Source of the DNA: H2-BAC3 sp045863035
GTDB lineage: Bacteria > Bacteroidota > Ignavibacteria > Ignavibacteriales > Ignavibacteriaceae
Reading direction: 5' to 3'
DNA length: 64,000 bases
NCBI GenBank assembly: GCA_045863035.1
Contig: BTUV01000001.1
Coordinates: forward strand, 161,987 to 225,986
A program made the position numbers and the translations under genes. The notes below the pieces were generated by a model. That model did no database searches. It was not told the origin of the DNA and saw only the letters and a list, made by a program, of their open reading frames with translations. Positions 1 to 9,142 of the stretch are shown piece by piece. Each line of letters starts with the position of its first letter. Positions within the stretch are counted from its first letter, which is position 1.

Positions 1-635
1 AAGGTAAAATCCAGCTTGTAAGTTTACAGGATAAGGTTATCCTTACCTTTAGCGGCAGAATCCATCCTTACGAAGGATACCGGCTTTCACAATGCCTCCT
101 GCCAGTCCATCTAAGCCATATAGCCGGAGTTAAGAATATCATCATCACAAATGCTGCCGGAGGAGTTAATCCCTCATTCACACCCGGTAATCTGATGCTT
201 ATTACCGGTATAAATTCTGCTGCACTAAAAAAATCAATAAGCGAATTTTTTGGCACTCCGCTGGCGGATATATCAAGTTCGATCCGCAAGTTTCCAGATT
301 CGCTTCTCTATAAACAATTAAAGGAAATCGCGCTCGATGAGAAGATTCACCTTCAGGAAGGTGTTTATTGGTATATGAGCGGACCTAACTATGAAACTCC
401 GGCAGAAATAAGAATGATACAAAAATCAGGAGGAGATGCTGTTGGAATGTCCAGTGTTCATGAAATTCTTTATGCATTGGCAATGGGAATAAGAACGGTT
501 GGAATTTCCTGCATAACCAATATGGGCGCGGGTATTTCGCCTGTTAAGTTAAATCATGCAGAAGTAAAGGAGACTGCTGAGAAGGTAAAAGATTTATTCA
601 GCAGGTATTTAAGGCGTGTATTAGTTACTCTATAA
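1..635 (+). CDS. Purine nucleoside phosphorylase, 5'-truncated by the window edge
   Basis: The gene enters the window in frame from base 3, and 210 codons are visible. Purine nucleoside phosphorylase splits purine nucleosides with phosphate into base plus ribose 1-phosphate in cytoplasmic purine salvage. Visible family signatures are GRIHPYEGY (phosphate and ribose contacts), TNAAGG, GPNYETPAE with the purine-site Glu, and SCITNMGAG with the base-binding Asn. Members of the trimeric family are about 270-280 residues, so roughly the first 60-70 residues lie outside the window. The in-frame ATG at 195 is internal and not the start, because the GRxHxYEGY and TNAAGG motifs precede it. The 3' end overlaps the convergent SPOR lipoprotein gene by 11 bases. 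Confidence 0.93.
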   Translation, partial: GKIQLVSLQDKVILTFSGRIHPYEGYRLSQCLLPVHLSHIAGVKNIIITNAAGGVNPSFTPGNLMLITGINSAALKKSISEFFGTPLADISSSIRKFPDSLLYKQLKEIALDEKIHLQEGVYWYMSGPNYETPAEIRMIQKSGGDAVGMSSVHEILYALAMGIRTVGISCITNMGAGISPVKLNHAEVKETAEKVKDLFSRYLRRVLVTL

Positions 636-1107
636 CTTTTACAACGAATGCATCTTTAAATTCTTTTTTCTTACGGATGCTTCTCTTAATTTTATGCGCC
701 TCATCGGCTTTCGCCACCGGCATTAACTGAACAACCCAGAACTTAACTTCTGTTGAATAAAAAGTCCTGAGTTTTTTACTCAAAAGTTTTTCAGAAGTTT
801 CAATATGTTTTTTTGCATTTTGTTCTGAAGAAAACGCTCCCACCTGCACTGCATAAACTGTCTTTGCATTGACAGAAGTATTTCTGATATATGTCAGGAG
901 TGAATCATTCTTTTCTTCCGGATCTTGTATTTCTTTCTCCTCTTTTGTAACCTCATCTTCCTGAACATCAAACACATAGACTGAATCTGTGGTTTCCTTT
1001 TTTTCCTCATCCCGGGTGGCTGAATCCATACCACTGCAGCCGGTTAATAATACCGCAACAAAAAAACTGAATATGGAGAAGGAAATGAAAAGTCTTTTGG
1101 TATTCAT
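625..1107 (-). CDS. SPOR-domain lipoprotein
   Basis: The protein has 160 residues. It begins with a lipoprotein signal (hydrophobic stretch, then LLTGCSG with the lipidated Cys near residue 24). A low-complexity acidic Glu/Lys/Asp linker follows to about residue 75. The C-terminal region (about 80-160) starts YAVQVGAFSSEQNAKKH and fits the SPOR fold, which binds peptidoglycan glycan strands stripped of stem peptides, typically at the septum. The protein is therefore probably anchored in the outer or inner membrane facing the periplasm. It is the last gene of the minus-strand series after the lipase, behind a hairpin at 1127-1152. Its exact cell-wall role is unknown. Confidence 0.8.
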   Translation of the reverse strand: MNTKRLFISFSIFSFFVAVLLTGCSGMDSATRDEEKKETTDSVYVFDVQEDEVTKEEKEIQDPEEKNDSLLTYIRNTSVNAKTVYAVQVGAFSSEQNAKKHIETSEKLLSKKLRTFYSTEVKFWVVQLMPVAKADEAHKIKRSIRKKKEFKDAFVVKVIE

Positions 1108-1126
1108 AAGGATATAAAAAATACGC

Positions 1127-1152
1127 TGGGGACGGTACTTCGACCGTCCCCA
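1127..1152 (-). terminator. Hairpin downstream of the lipase gene
   Basis: A 9-bp perfect stem (GGGGACGGT / ACCGTCCCC, plus one flanking T-A pair) closes a 6-base loop just after the lipase stop codon. On the minus strand it is followed by a short spacer and a T-rich stretch, so it probably ends transcription of the FadL-lipase unit. The T-run is offset by about 6 bases, so efficiency may be partial. Confidence 0.6.
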
Positions 1153-1164
1153 ACCAGAAATTAA

Positions 1165-2487
1165 TCAGAAATAGAGATTGTCAAGAGTGCCTGCTGGTAT
1201 AACCGGCAGACCAAATGAATTAAATTCTATTTTCTTTCCAAAGTTCAAACCACCAGGTACAGTTGCAACATTCACGCGTGGAATAGCAGCGCCATACTTT
1301 GTATTGATTACTTTAATGAACTCATTAGCAATGATTGCGGCACCCTGATTTGAAGGATGCACACCATCAAGACTAAAAAGCCCGCCGGTAACGAATATGT
1401 TAGTAAATCTGATACCGTCAACCACCTGACCGTTTGAAACGCCCGGGAAGTAAACGAATGATTTGAATGCTGTGTTCATGTCAACATAACCGAAGCTTTT
1501 TGCAGTTGCAAGATTCTGGATTACGCCATTAAACTGTGCAATTGCAGTCTGAGCTGTAATAACCTCACCAGAATCAAGAACTACACTGTTAGGGAACGGT
1601 GTATTTCTTGAGAATCCGGTCGGAGGAGTGGTGTTGGCTTTTAAGGTAATGAAATTCGGGGCTCCATTAGCAGTCGGAAGAAGACTAACATAAGCAGTAT
1701 CTCCTGATGAAGTAACAGCCCAAACTTTTGTAAGACCATTAAGAACAAACTGACCGCCTACTGTTGTAAAGAAAGGAACATCAGTTACACTTGGGATATT
1801 TGCGACAACAACATTAGCTCCGAGTGAAGCGACAGAGTCAGCCAACTGGGTATATAATGCAGTGAAAGTGCCTAACGGAGTCGGAGCAGCAGGAGCTGTT
1901 CCGCCGGAAGTTGCATAACCAAGTACGTCATTATTCCCTATCCAAAGAGTAAGGAAAGTCGGGCTTAATGCCTTTGCATGCTTGAATTGTGAACCAAGGT
2001 TGAAAGCAGTATTCCTTAGCACTAAATCAAAAAACGGATTTGGTGAGCCGTTAAGCCCAGCCGCACAGTTAGTTGCGTTCGTAGCATTCATTACATCATA
2101 TAATAATGCACCTGGTACACCAAGGTTATTATATGGCGCAGCATAGGTAGTATTGGTTGGAGTTCCTGCTGCCGTATTAGCCACTAAAGTAAAAGGACTA
2201 AGTGAACGGATTTCGAGTCTTCCTGCTGAACCAGGATCAGAATATGTTGGCATAGCAAATGAAGTACCAACCTGCCCGGCAAGCTGAGCAGCCCAGCTAT
2301 ATTTCTGTGCACTCGCGTAAAGAGAGCCAGACTGATACCCTGCTGTCAGACTGTTTCCGATAGCAACGTATCTTGCAAAATTTGCAGAACCCGTGTTAAC
2401 CGCCGGAGGAGCAGTCAATTCGCTTCTGTCCTCGCATCCGGAAAAAACAAGCAGCCCTGCTGCTAATAAAAGCAATAATCTTTTCAT
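1165..2487 (-). CDS. SGNH/GDSL-type lipolytic lipoprotein
   Basis: The protein has 440 residues and starts with a lipoprotein signal (LLVFSGCED, lipidated Cys at about 18). SGNH-hydrolase blocks are visible in order: block I AIGNSLTAGYQ with the nucleophile Ser near residue 47, block III LWIGNNDVLGYA, and block V DGVHPSNQGAAIIA with the Asp/His pair near the C-terminus. The family hydrolyses ester or acyl bonds of lipids and related substrates. The gene follows the FadL porin gene with a 13-base gap, suggesting a lipase that releases acyl chains for FadL to import (inference). Start chosen at ATG behind GGAGAAATCA. The substrate is unknown. Confidence 0.85.
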   Translation of the reverse strand: MKRLLLLLAAGLLVFSGCEDRSELTAPPAVNTGSANFARYVAIGNSLTAGYQSGSLYASAQKYSWAAQLAGQVGTSFAMPTYSDPGSAGRLEIRSLSPFTLVANTAAGTPTNTTYAAPYNNLGVPGALLYDVMNATNATNCAAGLNGSPNPFFDLVLRNTAFNLGSQFKHAKALSPTFLTLWIGNNDVLGYATSGGTAPAAPTPLGTFTALYTQLADSVASLGANVVVANIPSVTDVPFFTTVGGQFVLNGLTKVWAVTSSGDTAYVSLLPTANGAPNFITLKANTTPPTGFSRNTPFPNSVVLDSGEVITAQTAIAQFNGVIQNLATAKSFGYVDMNTAFKSFVYFPGVSNGQVVDGIRFTNIFVTGGLFSLDGVHPSNQGAAIIANEFIKVINTKYGAAIPRVNVATVPGGLNFGKKIEFNSFGLPVIPAGTLDNLYF

Positions 2488-2500
2488 TGATTTCTCCTTC

Positions 2501-3748
2501 TTAGAAGCTGTAATTAAATGTTACTGAAAAGAGATTACCTGTGGAGTTATATGTTCCGTTTAACGGTGCGAAACCGCTGGAAGCATAGTTCACATCACTG
2601 TTTGTGATGGTTCTCTCGGCAAATCTCAGATATAAATATGATGCATCAAGTGACAGGTTGCTGGAAAGTTTATATCCAAAACCAAAACTGAAACCCAATC
2701 TGTCTGAATCAGGAAGACTTGGGTCAACCATCTCATCAGGAACCGGATTGTTATCAATAAGGAAACCGCATCTCAGATCTAATTTATCGTTATAACCATA
2801 TTCTGCGCCAAAGCGAAGAATATAGGTATCTTCATAAAGCCGTGCACTGGCAAGGTCGGTAAAAGCTGCATTCTTAAAGTCAACCTTTAATGAATCATAA
2901 CTTGACCAACCAACATACTGATAATCAGCAGTTAAAAGGAGATCCTTTGTAACCTGATATCCAAGACCAAATACGAACTGCTGCGGTGAAACAAATGTTG
3001 CTTCGATATCGCCTTCAGGTACTCTTCCGGCTAAAGCAGTCGGGACACCTGTTGTAGCAGCAGTACCTTCAAATGAGTATTCAACTTCACTTTTGTATGA
3101 AAGACCAAGTGAAAGCGCAGAGAATGGCTGATAAGCAACACCTACATGATAACCGAATGCTCCGCTTTCGCTGCCTTCGAGGAGGATTGTTCCCTCACCT
3201 TCGAAAGGGGCAAATCCGATAGCACGATCAAGTGTAACAGTAGCAACATTATAGAGAAGTCCAACGCCAACAGAAAGATTGTCAGTTACTTTGTATGCGA
3301 TAGATGGTTGAATGCTAAAAGTTTGCAGGTCTGCTTCGATTGATGAAAATCTGCCTACCCAGTTTTCTCCCCATTTGGTACCTAAACCAAACGGATTATT
3401 AACACTTACTCCGGCAACAAGTCCGTCGCTAATTTCGTAAGTGAGATAAAGGTGAATAGGGGGGAAGAGCTGTTTTTCCATTTCTGTTTCAGTAATAGAA
3501 GGGCTGGGACCTCTAAACGAAGCAGCAGGGGCAATAATAGTTGTGCCACCTGAGGCATTCCAACCTCTTAATCCGGCCATTCCGGCAACGTTGAAATACA
3601 GCGATGATGGGTCATTTACCAATGCGGTAAACGCACCACCCATTGCCATAGCTCTGGCTCCGTGCTCATTGATCTGAAAACCGCCTGCGAGCGTATTTCC
3701 AAACAACATGAGAACGAAAAGTGTACAAAGTAAAGATGTTTTCTTCAC
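2501..3748 (-). CDS. FadL/OmpP1/TodX-family outer-membrane transporter
   Basis: The protein has 415 residues: a signal peptide (KKTSLLCTLFVLMLFGNTLA), then the hallmark N-terminal hatch segment GGFQINEHGARAMAMGGAF and NDPSSLYFNVAGMAG, then a beta-barrel of alternating aromatic strands ending in Phe (NLFSVTFNYSF). The family takes up long-chain fatty acids and other hydrophobic molecules across the outer membrane. I place the start at a GTG at 3746-3748, because AGAGGAG lies 5 bases upstream and the signal peptide begins there; a longer open frame runs to 3880 but overlaps the upstream biotin-carrier gene. The neighbouring lipase supports a lipid-uptake role. Confidence 0.88.
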   Translation of the reverse strand: MKKTSLLCTLFVLMLFGNTLAGGFQINEHGARAMAMGGAFTALVNDPSSLYFNVAGMAGLRGWNASGGTTIIAPAASFRGPSPSITETEMEKQLFPPIHLYLTYEISDGLVAGVSVNNPFGLGTKWGENWVGRFSSIEADLQTFSIQPSIAYKVTDNLSVGVGLLYNVATVTLDRAIGFAPFEGEGTILLEGSESGAFGYHVGVAYQPFSALSLGLSYKSEVEYSFEGTAATTGVPTALAGRVPEGDIEATFVSPQQFVFGLGYQVTKDLLLTADYQYVGWSSYDSLKVDFKNAAFTDLASARLYEDTYILRFGAEYGYNDKLDLRCGFLIDNNPVPDEMVDPSLPDSDRLGFSFGFGYKLSSNLSLDASYLYLRFAERTITNSDVNYASSGFAPLNGTYNSTGNLFSVTFNYSF

Positions 3749-3782
3749 ACTGACTCCTCTAGTGATTGTTATGTGTTTATTG

Positions 3783-4277
3783 TTACTTAACCGCGAAAAG
3801 GGGTGCACCCTTTTCAATGTTCTTATTTTCTTCGACATAAATTTCCTCAATAACACCTGAATAATGGCACTTAATAGCATTTTCCATCTTCATTGCTTCG
3901 AGAAATAAAACTGTTTCACCTGCCTGAACCTGGTCCCCCTTTTGCCTGACAATTTTGGTCACCAGCCCCGGCATGGGAGAAATAACATGGTGCTCACGCC
4001 CCCCCTTCTTCTCAGCTTCAGCTATCTTCTCCTGATATTCTGTTATTTTATTTTTTAAACGTAGGCGAAAATAAACCCCTTGAGTGTAAATATCAAATAC
4101 ACTTTTATCTTTATTTAGATAAACTTTGTAAGGTTTTTCATCAATTTTAACAAAAATGTAGTTATCTTCTCCCCCAAGCAGTTCGAAGGACACCTCAACC
4201 CCATTTACGCTGATTTTACTTTCCCCCACTTCAGCTAAAATCTCGTAAACACCGTTAGAGTACTTCTTAGTCATCAT
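3783..4277 (-). CDS. Biotin carboxyl carrier subunit of an acyl-CoA carboxylase
   Basis: The 164-residue protein carries the biotin that shuttles CO2 between biotin carboxylase and carboxyltransferase. The biotinyl-lipoyl domain fills residues about 95-164, with SPMPGLVTKI and the biotinylation motif EAMKM (target Lys130). The N-terminal 80 residues resemble the BT/extension region of propionyl-CoA or pyruvate carboxylase carriers more than the Ala/Pro-rich arm of AccB. The start is the first of two ATGs at 4277, behind GGAGG, overlapping the accC-like gene by 11 bases; the open frame extends further upstream inside that gene but without family similarity. The carboxyltransferase subunit is not in the window, so the acyl-CoA substrate is undetermined. 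Confidence 0.85.
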   Translation of the reverse strand: MMTKKYSNGVYEILAEVGESKISVNGVEVSFELLGGEDNYIFVKIDEKPYKVYLNKDKSVFDIYTQGVYFRLRLKNKITEYQEKIAEAEKKGGREHHVISPMPGLVTKIVRQKGDQVQAGETVLFLEAMKMENAIKCHYSGVIEEIYVEENKNIEKGAPLFAVK

Positions 4278-5754
4278 GAAGCTGTTTCCTCCAGTTGGAC
4301 GCCGGCTTCTCATGTGTTTCACTTTGCTCCTCGAGAGAGTAATACTCGACCGCCCCGATTGCAGAGGCCAGAATCTTGCCTGATTCTGATTTGGCACTGC
4401 TAATCTGTTTTATTTCTTCAATTGAAGTCTCAATCGTATTTATGGTATGAGTCCCATCCACGAAATCAGGGAATTGCATCAATTTTTTGAGAAATTCGAG
4501 ATTATTACCGCAGCCAAGAATAACCATTTCATGCAGTGCCCGTAATGTTCTCCTGATAACTAACTCCCTGGTTGCTGCATGAACTGTTAGTTTAGCAATC
4601 ATCGGGTCAAAAGCAGTTGAAATCAAGGCATTTTCATCAACGCCCTCATCAATCCTTATACCGGGTCCCGCGGGGTAAACAAGAGTGGTCAATTTACCTG
4701 TAGCCGGGAGAAAATCATTATCAGGGTCTTCTGCATAAATCCTGCATTCAATCGAATGACCATTAAAAGAAATATCCTTCTGATTGAAAGAAAGTTCTTT
4801 TCCTTCCTCAATCCTTATTTGTTCTCTAACGATATCTATCCCGGTTATCATTTCAGTAACAGGATGCTCAACCTGAATTCTGGTATTCATTTCCAGAAAG
4901 TAGAAATTACCATGCTTATCAAGTAGCATTTCAATTGTCCCTGCACCAAAATATGAAGCTGCCTTTGCTGCATTAATAGCAACGATAGTCATTTTGTCCC
5001 GGAGTGCCGGAGTGATAGATGGGGACGGCGCTTCTTCAATGATTTTTTGATGTCTTCTCTGCAGAGAACACTCTCTTTCAAAAAGATGAACCGTATTACC
5101 ATGTTTATCAGCTAAAATTTGAATTTCGATATGTTTTGGCTGCTCAATCAGTTTTTCGATATACACAGCACCATTGCCGAAATACTTAACGGCTTCACGA
5201 GAAGCAGAGTTAAACGCATCTTCGAGTTCTTCAGAAGTATATACTTTCTTCATCCCCTTGCCGCCGCCGCCCGCAGATGCTTTAATAAGAACCGGAAAAC
5301 CGATTTCATCAGCTATTTTACGGAGTTCGTGAATATCCTTGATTATTCCACCGGAACCTGGTACGACCGGAACTCCTGCTTTTGAAACAATTTCTCGGGC
5401 GTTTGTCTTCTCTCCCATTGCCCTGACTGATTCAGCGGATGGACCTATAAAACCAAGTCCGGATTTCCTGACTGAGTCAATGAACTCAGCATTTTCAGAC
5501 AGGAACCCATAACCAGGATGAATTGCGTCTGCGCCTGATTTCCTGGTAATTTCAATAATTTTTTGAACATTAAGATACGTAGATGCGATATCACCGTCAC
5601 CCAGAAAGTATGCTTCATCTGCCGCAATAGCATGCACTGAGGTTTCATCGTTCTTGTTATATACCGCAACTGTAGCGATTCCCATTTCGCGACAAGTCCG
5701 GATAACTCTGAGTGCTATTTCACCCCTGTTGGCAATAAGAATTTTTTTAATCAT
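4267..5754 (-). CDS. accC: Biotin carboxylase subunit (acetyl/propionyl-CoA carboxylase type)
   Basis: The 495-residue ATP-grasp enzyme carboxylates biotin on the carrier protein using ATP and bicarbonate. It opens with KKILIANRGEIALRVIR, has the ATP-binding glycine loop KASAGGGGKGMKKV at about 158-170 and the catalytic EMNTRIQVEHPVTEM at 288-302. At 495 residues it is longer than a typical 450-residue AccC, the surplus being a C-terminal tail, as is common for propionyl-CoA or broad acyl-CoA carboxylases in Bacteroidetes. It overlaps mutS2 by 4 bases (ATGA) and the carrier gene by 11, so the three are translationally coupled. The accC label is by family; the acyl-CoA specificity is not proven. 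Confidence 0.88.
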   Translation of the reverse strand: MIKKILIANRGEIALRVIRTCREMGIATVAVYNKNDETSVHAIAADEAYFLGDGDIASTYLNVQKIIEITRKSGADAIHPGYGFLSENAEFIDSVRKSGLGFIGPSAESVRAMGEKTNAREIVSKAGVPVVPGSGGIIKDIHELRKIADEIGFPVLIKASAGGGGKGMKKVYTSEELEDAFNSASREAVKYFGNGAVYIEKLIEQPKHIEIQILADKHGNTVHLFERECSLQRRHQKIIEEAPSPSITPALRDKMTIVAINAAKAASYFGAGTIEMLLDKHGNFYFLEMNTRIQVEHPVTEMITGIDIVREQIRIEEGKELSFNQKDISFNGHSIECRIYAEDPDNDFLPATGKLTTLVYPAGPGIRIDEGVDENALISTAFDPMIAKLTVHAATRELVIRRTLRALHEMVILGCGNNLEFLKKLMQFPDFVDGTHTINTIETSIEEIKQISSAKSESGKILASAIGAVEYYSLEEQSETHEKPASNWRKQLHDD

Positions 5755-8099
5755 GTAAACTCCGCGATGGTAATACCATCTCCCCCGAAATCAGGAGACG
5801 CGAAATAAAATTTTGCAACTCCAGGATGGGTGCTAAGAATTTCTTTTACAAGCGCCTTGAGTGCACCAGTTCCTTTGCCATGAAGAATTTCGATTCGTTC
5901 CATTCTTCCTGCGTAGGAATTATCGATAAACTTTGTAAGTTCAAGCCGGATCTCATCAGGGCGGGCGCCTCTTATATCAAGCCGGTAACTTAACGATGCC
6001 GCGTCATGGTGTGCGGAAGTCAAAGTTACATCTGACTCTTTTTTTTCTGAGGATGACAATTTCTCCAGAGATGCAAAATCTGTATCCAAACGCAGACTGC
6101 CCGACAAAACAGTTGCCCGCTTTTTAACAGGATCAAATTCGATAACTTTCCCGGTTGTGTTAGTTCCTCTTATTTTAACAAACTCACCTACAGTAACTTC
6201 CAATACATTTGCTGTGGGTTTTAAAGAACTTTCTTCCCGCAAATTACCGAGTAACTCCTCACCTTTGCTGATGACTTTTTTAATTGCAGATTTTTCCCCT
6301 TTTGATTGTTTAAGCTCTTTGAGGACTTTATTCATTTCGGATTTGCTTGAATCAATGATTCTTTCCGCCTGTTTTCGAGCCCGTGAAAGCACTTCCTCTT
6401 TTCGATTGTCAATATCTTCAAGTTTCTGCTTATATAATTTCTCCAGTCCTGATATTCTTGATTCCTGGACTGAGAATTTGCTTTCACTTTCCCTGAGCTT
6501 CTCCTGAAGTATTCTGACTTGAATTAAAGCATCTTCAGAATTTATTGTTTCCTTACCCGCGAATGATTTTGCCTGAGTGATAAAATCTTCATCAAAGCCA
6601 AGTTTTCCTGCCAGTTCAAAAGCATAACTAAGACCAGGCAGCCCCTGTTTAAGTATGTATGTCGGCTTCAATGTATTAAGATCAAAATCAAAACCTGCAT
6701 TTTGAATTTCAGAATTCGAATCAGCCAGAGCTTTCAGTTTTGAGTGGTGAGTAGTTGCAAGTGTATAAGCTCCATTTTTAAGCAACCGCAATAAAACTGC
6801 AGAAGCGATTCCCGAACCGGCGTTTGGTTCTGTACCATTACCAAGCTCATCCAGCAGCACAATAGCGCCCTTGCCTGCTTCAGTGATGATACGATTCAGA
6901 TTTAGCAGATGTGAAGAGAACGTGCTGAGATTTTCTTCAATAGACTGATTATCGCCAATTTCTATATACAGACTTTCAAAGATGCCAACAGACGAATCAG
7001 GTGAAACAGGAATTTGAATTCCCGATTTCAACATTATAAGAAGCAAGCCAACCGTTTTAAGTGCAGCAGTTTTTCCGCCTGCATTGGGACCTGAAATAAT
7101 TATTGTTCGGCATTTAGAAAAATCAACTGATATAGGTATTGTTTTCTCATAACCGATTGATTCAACAAGCAGTGGATTTCGTGCCTGCATCAAGGAAAGC
7201 GTCTGATACTCTTTTAGCACAGGAGTAACCCCGTTGACCCTGAGAGCATACTGCGCGCGCGCGATATATGAATCAAGCTCACCAAGTATAGCCAAATTAG
7301 AAATAAGCTGTGCCGAGAACTCACCGATTTTTGCAGTGAGTTCCATGAGGATTCGCTCTACTTCCCTTTTTTCAGCATAGGAGAGAGAAACAATTTCGTT
7401 ATTCAACGCAAGCGCTTCTTCAGGTTCAATATATACAGTCTGACCTGTGGCAGATTCAGAATGTATAAACCCTTTTATTTGTCTTTTATATTCTGCCTTA
7501 ACAGGAAGTACAAATCTGCCTTCCCGCAAAGTAATATAATCTTCACGAATAAGCTCTTCCTCACTGTATGCGCGTCTGAGCCGGTCGAAAAGTACCCTAA
7601 GATCACGACTTCTTTTTCGTATATCCTCGCGAATATCCCGCAGTACTCTGCTGGCTGAGTCTTTAACCTCGCCATTTTCAGCTAAAATTGATTGTATATG
7701 ATGCTCAAGAGCAGAGTTGACTGAGATGCCGCTTACCTGTGCTTTTAAACCCGGTATTTCCCTATCAAGATTTTTCACGAAACTGGAAACGATGCGTGAA
7801 TTTTGAAGCAGTTTAAGAATTGATAAAATCTTCTCCGGTTTCAGAATCATGCCGGAAACATCTGCTGAAGCTAAATCCTCGGCTAAGTCAGGGTGAAATT
7901 CTAATGGTATCTGGATATTAGCAAGAAATAATGATTTTGCTTCTTCAATACGGCTGAATGTCCTGGTCAGATACTCAAAATTATACACCGGCTCAAGTGC
8001 TTCGATGTAGTTTTTCCCGCTGTCAGTTACTGCATACTTACGGATATACGAAAGTATTTTACCGAATTCCAACTTCCCGGTAACCGAGCCAGGAATCAT
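5751..8099 (-). CDS. mutS2: Endonuclease MutS2
   Basis: The 782-residue MutS paralogue lacks the mismatch-recognition domains and is linked in other bacteria to suppression of homologous recombination and to rescue of collided ribosomes. Order: core and clamp helices (1-300), ATPase with Walker A GPNAGGKT near 335, LSTFSSHLLNL signature, Walker B IVLLDELGNGTEP and TTHHSKLKALA, a charged coiled-coil region (about 510-630), a KOW-like segment VGEFVKIRGTNTTGKV, and a C-terminal Smr nuclease domain with LDIRGARPDEIRLEL and ILHGKGTGAL. The length is typical. It lies 1 base downstream of cvpA and overlaps accC, consistent with one transcript starting at yqeY. Confidence 0.95.
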   Translation of the reverse strand: MIPGSVTGKLEFGKILSYIRKYAVTDSGKNYIEALEPVYNFEYLTRTFSRIEEAKSLFLANIQIPLEFHPDLAEDLASADVSGMILKPEKILSILKLLQNSRIVSSFVKNLDREIPGLKAQVSGISVNSALEHHIQSILAENGEVKDSASRVLRDIREDIRKRSRDLRVLFDRLRRAYSEEELIREDYITLREGRFVLPVKAEYKRQIKGFIHSESATGQTVYIEPEEALALNNEIVSLSYAEKREVERILMELTAKIGEFSAQLISNLAILGELDSYIARAQYALRVNGVTPVLKEYQTLSLMQARNPLLVESIGYEKTIPISVDFSKCRTIIISGPNAGGKTAALKTVGLLLIMLKSGIQIPVSPDSSVGIFESLYIEIGDNQSIEENLSTFSSHLLNLNRIITEAGKGAIVLLDELGNGTEPNAGSGIASAVLLRLLKNGAYTLATTHHSKLKALADSNSEIQNAGFDFDLNTLKPTYILKQGLPGLSYAFELAGKLGFDEDFITQAKSFAGKETINSEDALIQVRILQEKLRESESKFSVQESRISGLEKLYKQKLEDIDNRKEEVLSRARKQAERIIDSSKSEMNKVLKELKQSKGEKSAIKKVISKGEELLGNLREESSLKPTANVLEVTVGEFVKIRGTNTTGKVIEFDPVKKRATVLSGSLRLDTDFASLEKLSSSEKKESDVTLTSAHHDAASLSYRLDIRGARPDEIRLELTKFIDNSYAGRMERIEILHGKGTGALKALVKEILSTHPGVAKFYFASPDFGGDGITIAEFT

Positions 8100-8618
8100 T
8101 TATAATGAGTCCTTTTCAATCAGGAATTCCTTAATTGATTTTTTTGTGTCGGGGTTAAAATTCTCAATCTGGTCAATCACTTCCGGCAAAAATGAAGCAA
8201 ACGGTGAATAAAGGAAAGAAGTATCGCGTGTTTCCTGTTCAGGAATTTTGAAAACATTCAGCAGATAAAGCGCGGCGCTGATGAAAAAAAGTATTTGAAT
8301 CATACCGGTTATGCCTCCGAGAATCCGGTTCACCATATTGTTAATTTTATCAAATGGATGTACAACCCGTTTGATAACAGAAGTAATAACAATAACCAGA
8401 ACAAAGATAAAAAATCCGGCAAGTATTTCAGAGAAATATGCTTCAATACCCGTAATTGAATGAACGGCGCTTCCGGCAGTTTTAGCAAGCAGTATTCCGA
8501 GAAATATAGCAAGAAAAAAACCGGCAGTACCAATCAGTTTTCTGATTATACCATCCTTAAACCCAAGGATAAAGGCGACAATCAGAATAATAATAAGAAC
8601 TATATCAAAATAGTTCAA
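8100..8618 (-). CDS. CvpA-family inner-membrane protein
   Basis: The 172-residue protein has four hydrophobic segments (about 4-24, 28-48, 62-84, 98-122), the second entered through the CvpA-like GFKDGIIRKLIGTAGFFLA. CvpA was named for colicin V production in E. coli and is associated with envelope homeostasis; its molecular role is not settled. The start is a TTG at 8618, directly after the yqeY stop codon, with no clear Shine-Dalgarno sequence, so translation probably depends on coupling. The cvpA-mutS2 pairing is common in many phyla, which supports the call. Confidence 0.85.
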   Translation of the reverse strand: MNYFDIVLIIILIVAFILGFKDGIIRKLIGTAGFFLAIFLGILLAKTAGSAVHSITGIEAYFSEILAGFFIFVLVIVITSVIKRVVHPFDKINNMVNRILGGITGMIQILFFISAALYLLNVFKIPEQETRDTSFLYSPFASFLPEVIDQIENFNPDTKKSIKEFLIEKDSL

Positions 8619-9068
8619 TTACGATCCGAGGAATTCTTCGACAAGGGATCTTACAATTTTTCCGTCAGCTTTTCCTTTAAGTTCCTTTGCAGCAGCCGGC
8701 ATAAGTTTTGAAAAATCTGATTTTGTTGCAGCACCGACAGAGGCGGCAAGTGATTTTATTACATCACGAATTTCATCTTCAGTAAGCTGTTTTGGCAGAT
8801 ATTCCTGAATAATCAGCATTTCAGCTTTTTCTTTCTCTGCTAAATCGTTTCTTCCGGCTGCATTATACTGCTCAATTGAATCCTTCCGTTTTTTTACTTC
8901 AGAAGAAAGGAGCTTGATTTCATCATCGGAATTCATCTCACGGCCAATGCCGCTTTTTTCAAACTCAAGGATTTTTGCTCTGATGGCACGCACTGATTCC
9001 AAGCGGAGCTTTTCTCCGGATTTCATTGCGTTTTTAAGGTCTTCGTTAATTTTTTCTTTTAATGTCAT
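8619..9068 (-). CDS. GatB/YqeY domain protein
   Basis: The 149-residue protein matches the stand-alone YqeY family, which resembles the tRNA-binding tail domain of GatB (amidotransferase for Gln-tRNA and Asn-tRNA). Diagnostic segments are LKEKINEDLKNAMKSGEK, LESVRAIRAKILEFEKSG, EYLPKQLTEDEI and the C-terminal KGKADGKIVRSLVEEFL. The start is the ATG at 9066-9068 behind AGGTGA; a frame continuing to 9113 runs into the terminator hairpin and lacks family similarity. It is probably the first gene of the yqeY-cvpA-mutS2-accC transcript. Its function is not firmly known; a link to tRNA is inferred from the family. Confidence 0.9.
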   Translation of the reverse strand: MTLKEKINEDLKNAMKSGEKLRLESVRAIRAKILEFEKSGIGREMNSDDEIKLLSSEVKKRKDSIEQYNAAGRNDLAEKEKAEMLIIQEYLPKQLTEDEIRDVIKSLAASVGAATKSDFSKLMPAAAKELKGKADGKIVRSLVEEFLGS

Positions 9069-9081
9069 ATATACTTCACCT

Positions 9082-9122
9082 ACAAAAAGAAAAGGCAGGT
9101 CTGCAAAGTGCAAACCTGCCTT
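9082..9122 (-). terminator. Rho-independent terminator after the exbB-exbD-exbD operon
   Basis: A 9-bp perfect stem (AAGGCAGGT / ACCTGCCTT) encloses a 13-base loop and is followed on the minus strand by TTTCTTTTTGT. It lies 20 bases past the last exbD stop codon and separates that operon from yqeY. Confidence 0.85.
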
Positions 9123-9142
9123 AAATTATTATGTTTCACAAG

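Noticed and set aside
3749..3880. Longer FadL open frame starting inside the biotin carrier gene
   Set aside because: The extra 44 codons overlap the upstream coding gene and precede the signal peptide; the GTG at 3748 with AGAGGAG is a better start.
4278..4397. Longer start for the biotin carrier protein
   Set aside because: The extra residues lie wholly in another frame of the biotin carboxylase gene and look nothing like the family; ATG 4277 has GGAGG upstream.
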